From positions 11,137-75,136 of the forward strand of contig DBFJJS010000001.1 in the NCBI GenBank assembly GCA_048393055.1: DNA of 64,000 nt, in the 5' to 3' direction. Both the position numbers and the translations under genes were made by a program. A model generated the notes under the pieces. That model saw only the letters and a program-made list of their open reading frames with translations, was not told the DNA's origin and searched no databases. Numbering within the stretch: position 1 is the first letter of the stretch; the number at the start of each line of letters is the position of its first letter. Origin of the DNA: Faeciplasma sp048393055. GTDB taxonomy: Bacteria; Bacillota; Clostridia; Oscillospirales; Ruminococcaceae. Below are positions 60,710 to 64,000 of this stretch, piece after piece.

Positions 60710-61153
60710 ATGACGGTAGGAATAGGAAACGATCACGCCGGCACGGCTCTCAAGCTTGAGATTTGCAAGCATCTTGACGAGACAGGGGTTAAGTATATTG
60801 ATTACGGGGTTGCGCCGGGAGAGGCAATCGATTACCCGGACGCTGCCGAAAGGGTGTGCCGGGAGATTGTAAAGGGCACAGTAGACAGAGCGATACTCAT
60901 ATGCGGCACAGGCATAGGAATTTCGATCGCCGCAAACAAGATAAAGGGGATAAGAGCATGTGCGTGCTCGGATTCCTTCTCGGCAAAGTATACAAGGCTT
61001 CACAACGACGCCAATGCGCTTTGCCTTGGCGGAAGGGTAGTCGGACCAGGTCTTGCGTGCGAGCTTGTCGATCTGTTTTTGACTACGGAATTTGAGGGCG
61101 GACGCCATCAAAGAAGAGTAGACCTTATCGCAAAGCTTGAGGAAAAGGGCTGA
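60710..61153 (+). CDS. rpiB: Ribose-5-phosphate isomerase B
   Basis: This 147-residue RpiB interconverts ribose-5-phosphate and ribulose-5-phosphate. IGNDHAGTALK, ICGTGIGISIAANK with the catalytic Cys, and HNDANALCLGGRVVG are the family motifs. The ATG has AAGGTTGG nearby. It ends the dCMP deaminase-tsaE-tsaB-rpiB run and is closed by a terminator. Confidence 0.95.
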   Translation: MTVGIGNDHAGTALKLEICKHLDETGVKYIDYGVAPGEAIDYPDAAERVCREIVKGTVDRAILICGTGIGISIAANKIKGIRACACSDSFSAKYTRLHNDANALCLGGRVVGPGLACELVDLFLTTEFEGGRHQRRVDLIAKLEEKG

Positions 61154-61160
61154 AAAAGAA

Positions 61161-61193
61161 AAAGTCCGGTGTAAAAATGCACCGGGCTTTTTA
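61161..61193 (+). terminator. Terminator after rpiB
   Basis: AAAG-CCGGTG pairs with CACCGG-CTTT and is followed by TTAAT. It marks the end of the core region. Confidence 0.82.
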
Positions 61194-61266
61194 ATAGTCC
61201 CAATTCGACTTTGTGTTCCCAGCCATGGACTAATGAATATCTAGTGAATATACCCCATAAATATAC

Positions 61267-61299
61267 AGAGACACTCAGAAATGAGTGCCTCTATTCTTT
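61267..61299 (+). repeat. Hairpin in the gap before DUF3781
   Basis: AGAG-a-CACTCA pairs with TGAGTG-c-CTCT, then ATTCTTT. It may be the terminator of a lost gene. The remainder of 61194-61436 is AT-rich with no gene I can see. Confidence 0.5.
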
Positions 61300-61436
61300 G
61301 GAGCAGACTCGATCTTTTGACATCCATTTATTGTAAATATATACTAAATTATAATATCAAATAGATTTGCCCAGCGTCTCGTGCTATACTTTTCGCAAAG
61401 AAACAGGGCGACAAACAGGAAGCTGAGGAAAAAAAG

Positions 61437-61685
61437 ATGGAAGATAAAAATATATTACTTGATAATATTGATAAAATTCATACAACTGAAATGGGAAGTG
61501 ATAGAATTAAAAGAAATCTAAAAATAGATACAGCAGATGTTGTTGAGTATTGTGTCAATAAGGTGTTAGCCCAAAATTGCAACATATACAAACAGGGTAA
61601 AAATTGGTATTGTGAGGTTGAAAATATCAGAATTACTATCAATTCATACAGCTATACAATTATTACAGCACATATTGTTAAGTAA
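61437..61685 (+). CDS. DUF3781-family small protein
   Basis: This 82-residue protein matches the DUF3781 family (LLDNIDKIHTTEMGSDRIKRNL near the start and INSYSYTIITAHIVK at the end). Its function is unknown. It is much more AT-rich than the core genes to the left, which suggests recent acquisition. A GAGGAAAAAAAG ribosome-binding region precedes ATG 61437. It stands alone with no operon partners. Confidence 0.8.
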   Translation: MEDKNILLDNIDKIHTTEMGSDRIKRNLKIDTADVVEYCVNKVLAQNCNIYKQGKNWYCEVENIRITINSYSYTIITAHIVK

Positions 61686-61736
61686 ATCCTAGCTTACTAA
61701 GCAGTGCGCAGCCGAACTAAAGAAATTACCAACAAG

Positions 61737-61766
61737 GGCAGCCGAGCAAGTCGACTGCCGTTTTTA
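61737..61766 (+). terminator. Terminator-like hairpin after DUF3781
   Basis: GGCAGCCG pairs (one mismatch) with CGACTGCC, then GTTTTTACG. The stretch to 61969 also contains a nine-codon frame at 61805-61834 and otherwise no recognisable gene. Confidence 0.7.
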
Positions 61767-61969
61767 CGTCAATGAGCAGAAAGGAGTAATCGGCCAAAAC
61801 GGAGATGCGAAAAAAGCTGATAGAAAATAACTGATAAGATTTAGGCAGAGACTCTTATCGTTATCGAAAGAATGAATCTACATTATCTTCTGGTTTTAGT
61901 CTCCGGGAACACCAAAGGGAATTGGGAGTTTTAATATGGCATTACAAACTTGATTTTGCGGCGAAGAGG

Positions 61970-62755
61970 CTATTCGTCATTGTTTTTGTTCTTTTGAGAC
62001 TGGGCGTGTTTTCTAAATGTCAGCGGCGACATTCCGGTCACAGATTTAAATTGCCGGCAGAAATGCTCGACATTTTGGTATCCGCAGAGATTTGCTATCT
62101 TTTGTGAGGTAAAGTTTGTATTTATAAGCTGCGTTTTAGCAAGGTCAATTCTTTTTTCCACAACATCCTGCATGCATGATATTCCAAACTGCTTTTTATA
62201 GATGTTTTGGAGATATCCAGCGCTGACATGCAGCTTGTTCGCCATGTAGCCCACCGTCCACTGATAGTAGGGATGAAGCTGGATTTCGTATCTTAAATCA
62301 ATAAGCGCGCGCTGAGGCTCTGTCATATTATTGTCGTCTACAGATTCCTTCATCTTCAAAAACATCATTCTCATTATCATGGATATTGACTGCTGAGAAT
62401 AAGAGAATTTATAGTAGTTTTCCATTGACAATAATTCAAACAGTCTTTCCATTTCATATGGCGAGCGAAGAAGGACCGGAGTTTCAGTCGGGATATTTTC
62501 ATCGAACACAAATGTCTCGTCGGTATAGAACCTGACATAGTCGTTTATGTATGGTCCGCCGTTCGCCTGATAGTAAGCAAACGAATTCGGCGGATAGAGA
62601 ATAGCGCTGTTCGGCGCTCCAATGTAATCCCCGCCGGAAAGATGAAAAATTGCGGTTGTCTTTACGAAGAGCAAAAGCCAAAAGTCGCTTTTAAGTCCGT
62701 ATACAAAATCGCTGTCGTGAGTTGCGTTGAGCTGGACAAGCTCAATATCGATCAC
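61970..62755 (-). CDS. AraC-family transcriptional regulator
   Basis: This 261-residue regulator has an N-terminal cupin-like ligand domain (about 1-130) and a C-terminal AraC double HTH (about 155-255: WTVGYMANKLHVSAGYLQNIYKKQFG and IANLCGYQNVEHFCRQFKSVTGMSPL, listed as separate helices). Such proteins usually sense a sugar and control adjacent transport or glycosidase genes, but no such gene lies beside it. The start is GTG 62755 behind AGGAGG. A promoter lies at 62804-62832. Confidence 0.9.
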   Translation of the reverse strand: MIDIELVQLNATHDSDFVYGLKSDFWLLLFVKTTAIFHLSGGDYIGAPNSAILYPPNSFAYYQANGGPYINDYVRFYTDETFVFDENIPTETPVLLRSPYEMERLFELLSMENYYKFSYSQQSISMIMRMMFLKMKESVDDNNMTEPQRALIDLRYEIQLHPYYQWTVGYMANKLHVSAGYLQNIYKKQFGISCMQDVVEKRIDLAKTQLINTNFTSQKIANLCGYQNVEHFCRQFKSVTGMSPLTFRKHAQSQKNKNNDE

Positions 62756-62803
62756 CTTAGCACACCTCCTGATAAAAATATATGATGATTAATCAATGGT
62801 TAC

Positions 62804-62832
62804 AGTATGCACTAATTTTATTAATTTGTCAA
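62804..62832 (-). promoter_or_regulatory. Promoter of the AraC gene
   Basis: On the minus strand TTGACA (62832-62827) and CATACT (62809-62804) with a 17-bp spacer. The 419-bp gap 62756-63174 otherwise contains AT-rich sequence to about 62960, then the remnant frame and a terminator. Confidence 0.65.
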
Positions 62833-62968
62833 TGGTACGGCAAAACTTTTATTGGTTTTCATCAATATTAAACAGCAATTTTTATTTAATTCGACAGATA
62901 AATCTTGCGCAACATTTGGCATGGGTTTGTATTGTTATGAAAATAATTAAGAAAATAGCATAGACGCG

Positions 62969-63022
62969 TCATCGAGGTGTAAAACAGTCAATCCCTGCGA
63001 GGTCTATCCTCGGTTTCGTCAT
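62969..63022 (-). pseudogene. Remnant of a small ORF with a strong ribosome-binding site
   Basis: A 17-codon frame (starts MTKPRIDLAGID) has a textbook AAAGGAGCG ribosome-binding site but stops almost at once. Its base composition matches the sigma/anti-sigma side rather than the AT-rich AraC side. I read it as the 5' end of a gene cut off near 62960, i.e. a junction. No family can be named from 17 residues. Confidence 0.4.
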
Positions 63023-63053
63023 GGGTGGTCGCTCCTTTCTGCCTGTCAGCATA

Positions 63054-63086
63054 GAAAAAGGACAGTCTATTTTCTCGGCTGTCCTT
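63054..63086 (-). terminator. Terminator downstream of the anti-sigma gene
   Basis: AAGGACAG and CTGTCCTT pair across a 13-nt loop, followed on the minus strand by TTTTTC. Confidence 0.82.
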
Positions 63087-63174
63087 GTAAAATAGGGAAA
63101 ACCTATTTACTTTGCAAGAGGGTCTTGTTCTGATACTTCTTCATCAGAAGTGTCGCTGTTTGGGAGTGGGCATA

Positions 63175-63762
63175 TCAGTCTGGGTTTCCGTCAATCCCTG
63201 CCCCGTAGAACGGGTCAAGTTGCATTTTTTCTTCCTCCGAAAGCTCGCTTTGTTCATCTAAGGTGTTATCATTGATAGTTTCATATAACCAATATTTACC
63301 TTCAATTTCAACTACAATATCATCGCCGTACTGATAAACTTTTGCACCAACAATCGGGTGATTTGCTTGGAAGTTTTCTTTGGGTATGCCGTCTAAATAG
63401 TTTCCTGTGTCATCAGTACCTTGGAAGTTGGTAACATCATTTTCAATGATACCTAAATAAACAAAATCTTCTTTCAATTCGCTGAACGATGTTTGCGAAG
63501 CAGATTGTTTATATAAGGTATCATTGACATAAACCATTGGTGGTGCGTCTGCTATTGTACCGCCTGCGCCGCCATCACTTTCTTGGGAAGTTAGCATAGA
63601 GGGTACGGTTATTATGGCAACTACAATAAGGCATAAGCAAGCCGCCATAGCGCCCCATTTTACCCAAACGGGCTTTTTAGCTTTCTTCTTATAGTTGAGG
63701 GCTTCGTCAATGTACTTACTGTCCAGCTCGCTCATAGCGTCAGAAAATTTTTTCGCGTTCAT
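63175..63762 (-). CDS. Membrane-anchored anti-sigma-like protein
   Basis: This 195-residue protein has a short cytoplasmic N-terminus (residues 1-30, FSDAMSELDSKYIDEALNYK), one transmembrane helix (about 33-55) and an extracytoplasmic domain. Its ATG overlaps the sigma factor stop by 4 bases, so it is most likely the cognate anti-sigma factor. The N-terminus is short for a classical zinc-binding anti-sigma domain. After the stop at 63175, another frame continues with an acidic tail to 63107, so a frameshift near the 3' end is possible. Confidence 0.75.
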   Translation of the reverse strand: MNAKKFSDAMSELDSKYIDEALNYKKKAKKPVWVKWGAMAACLCLIVVAIITVPSMLTSQESDGGAGGTIADAPPMVYVNDTLYKQSASQTSFSELKEDFVYLGIIENDVTNFQGTDDTGNYLDGIPKENFQANHPIVGAKVYQYGDDIVVEIEGKYWLYETINDNTLDEQSELSEEEKMQLDPFYGAGIDGNPD

Positions 63763-64000
63763 ACAAATACCTCTCTTTCAATCAAATATTGCTTCATTTT
63801 TTCGCGGATACGGGTCAGCCGGACGGAGATGTTTTTCTCCGAAAGCCCCATAAACTCGGCTATGTCCTTGTAGCTATCGGCAAACCAATAGCGGCGCATG
63901 AAGATAACGCGGTTTTCGAGGGTCAGCGTGTCCAAAAATTCCCCAATGATACGGGCTAATTCTCTGGCTTCAATTTCATCTTCCACGGTTTTCTGGTCTG
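63759..64000 (-). CDS. Sigma-70-family (ECF-type) sigma factor, 5' end beyond the window
   Basis: The visible part (about 79 residues, entering from the edge as DQKTVEDEIEARELA) covers sigma region 4: LTLENRVIFMRRYWFADSYKDIAEFM and GLSEKNISVRLTRIREKMK form the HTH that binds the -35 element. Region 2 lies outside. A GTG at 63986 is in frame but is probably internal. It is followed by the overlapping anti-sigma-like gene. Pairs like this occur both in chromosomes and in integrative elements of gut Clostridia. Confidence 0.85.
   Translation of the reverse strand, partial: DQKTVEDEIEARELARIIGEFLDTLTLENRVIFMRRYWFADSYKDIAEFMGLSEKNISVRLTRIREKMKQYLIEREVFV

Overview
The window reads as a chromosomal segment of an anaerobic, gut-type Clostridia bacterium (Bacillota). 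The grounds are: strong Shine-Dalgarno sequences, many sigma-A promoters with 16-18 bp spacing, an rnfCDGEAB operon with ApbE and a NusG-domain-II protein, the short HisG plus HisZ pair, a YerC/TrpR-like regulator heading the his operon, ammonia-dependent AsnA, type III pantothenate kinase and an ECF-transporter S component. Genus-level placement is not possible from this sequence alone. Most of the window is core metabolism in compact operons. Only the last 3 kb (about 61.2-64.0 kb) looks accessory.

Layout. 0-2.8 kb: a GH29 fucosidase, then rpsF-ssb-rpsR. 2.8-7.8 kb (minus): a MutS-like ATPase, asnA, and glmS behind a 180-nt structured leader. 7.8-16.5 kb (minus): a complete histidine operon in transcription order yerC-hisZ-hisG-hisD-hisC-hisB-hisH-hisA-hisF-hisIE-hisJ. 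16.7-19.3 kb: a membrane/TPR-like protein of unknown role, coaX and a probable pantothenate ECF S component behind a possible pseudoknot leader. 19.4-28.4 kb: GH43, an ArsC-like protein, dtd, gdhA, a DUF4038-type glycosidase, a PepV-type dipeptidase and pullulanase. 28.5 kb: initiator tRNA. 28.7-36 kb: two LysR-regulated redox clusters (SDR, flavodoxin, aldo/keto reductase, CMD proteins, DUF362, MBL). 36.2-46.7 kb: CoA-disulfide reductase-rhodanese, ApbE, a Crp/Fnr regulator, a ferredoxin-like protein and the Rnf operon. 46.9-57.2 kb: an acyl-CoA ligase with an E2-like acyltransferase, GH27 alpha-galactosidase, a FliB-like protein, cysK, and metF with a split metH. 57.4-61.2 kb: a Cys/Asp-rich anchored protein, rsmE, dCMP deaminase, tsaE, tsaB and rpiB. 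61.2-64 kb: DUF3781, an orphan AraC regulator, remnant sequences and an anti-sigma/sigma pair cut by the window edge.

How the parts work together. The glycosidases (GH29, GH43, DUF4038-type, pullulanase, GH27) all lack signal peptides, so they should act on imported oligosaccharides. GdhA, AsnA, GlmS and the his operon handle nitrogen. Rnf couples ferredoxin:NAD+ electron transfer to ion pumping, with its flavin subunits loaded by the nearby ApbE. MetF, split MetH and CysK supply sulfur amino acids.

I found no CRISPR array, rRNA operon, intact insertion sequence or defence island. The most interesting unexplained items are the glmS leader with an 11-bp terminal inverted repeat, the leader of the S-component gene, palindromes overlapping the promoters of the his operon and of the DUF4038-type glycosidase, and the ten-cysteine acidic protein. 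I do not see a clear new multi-gene system.
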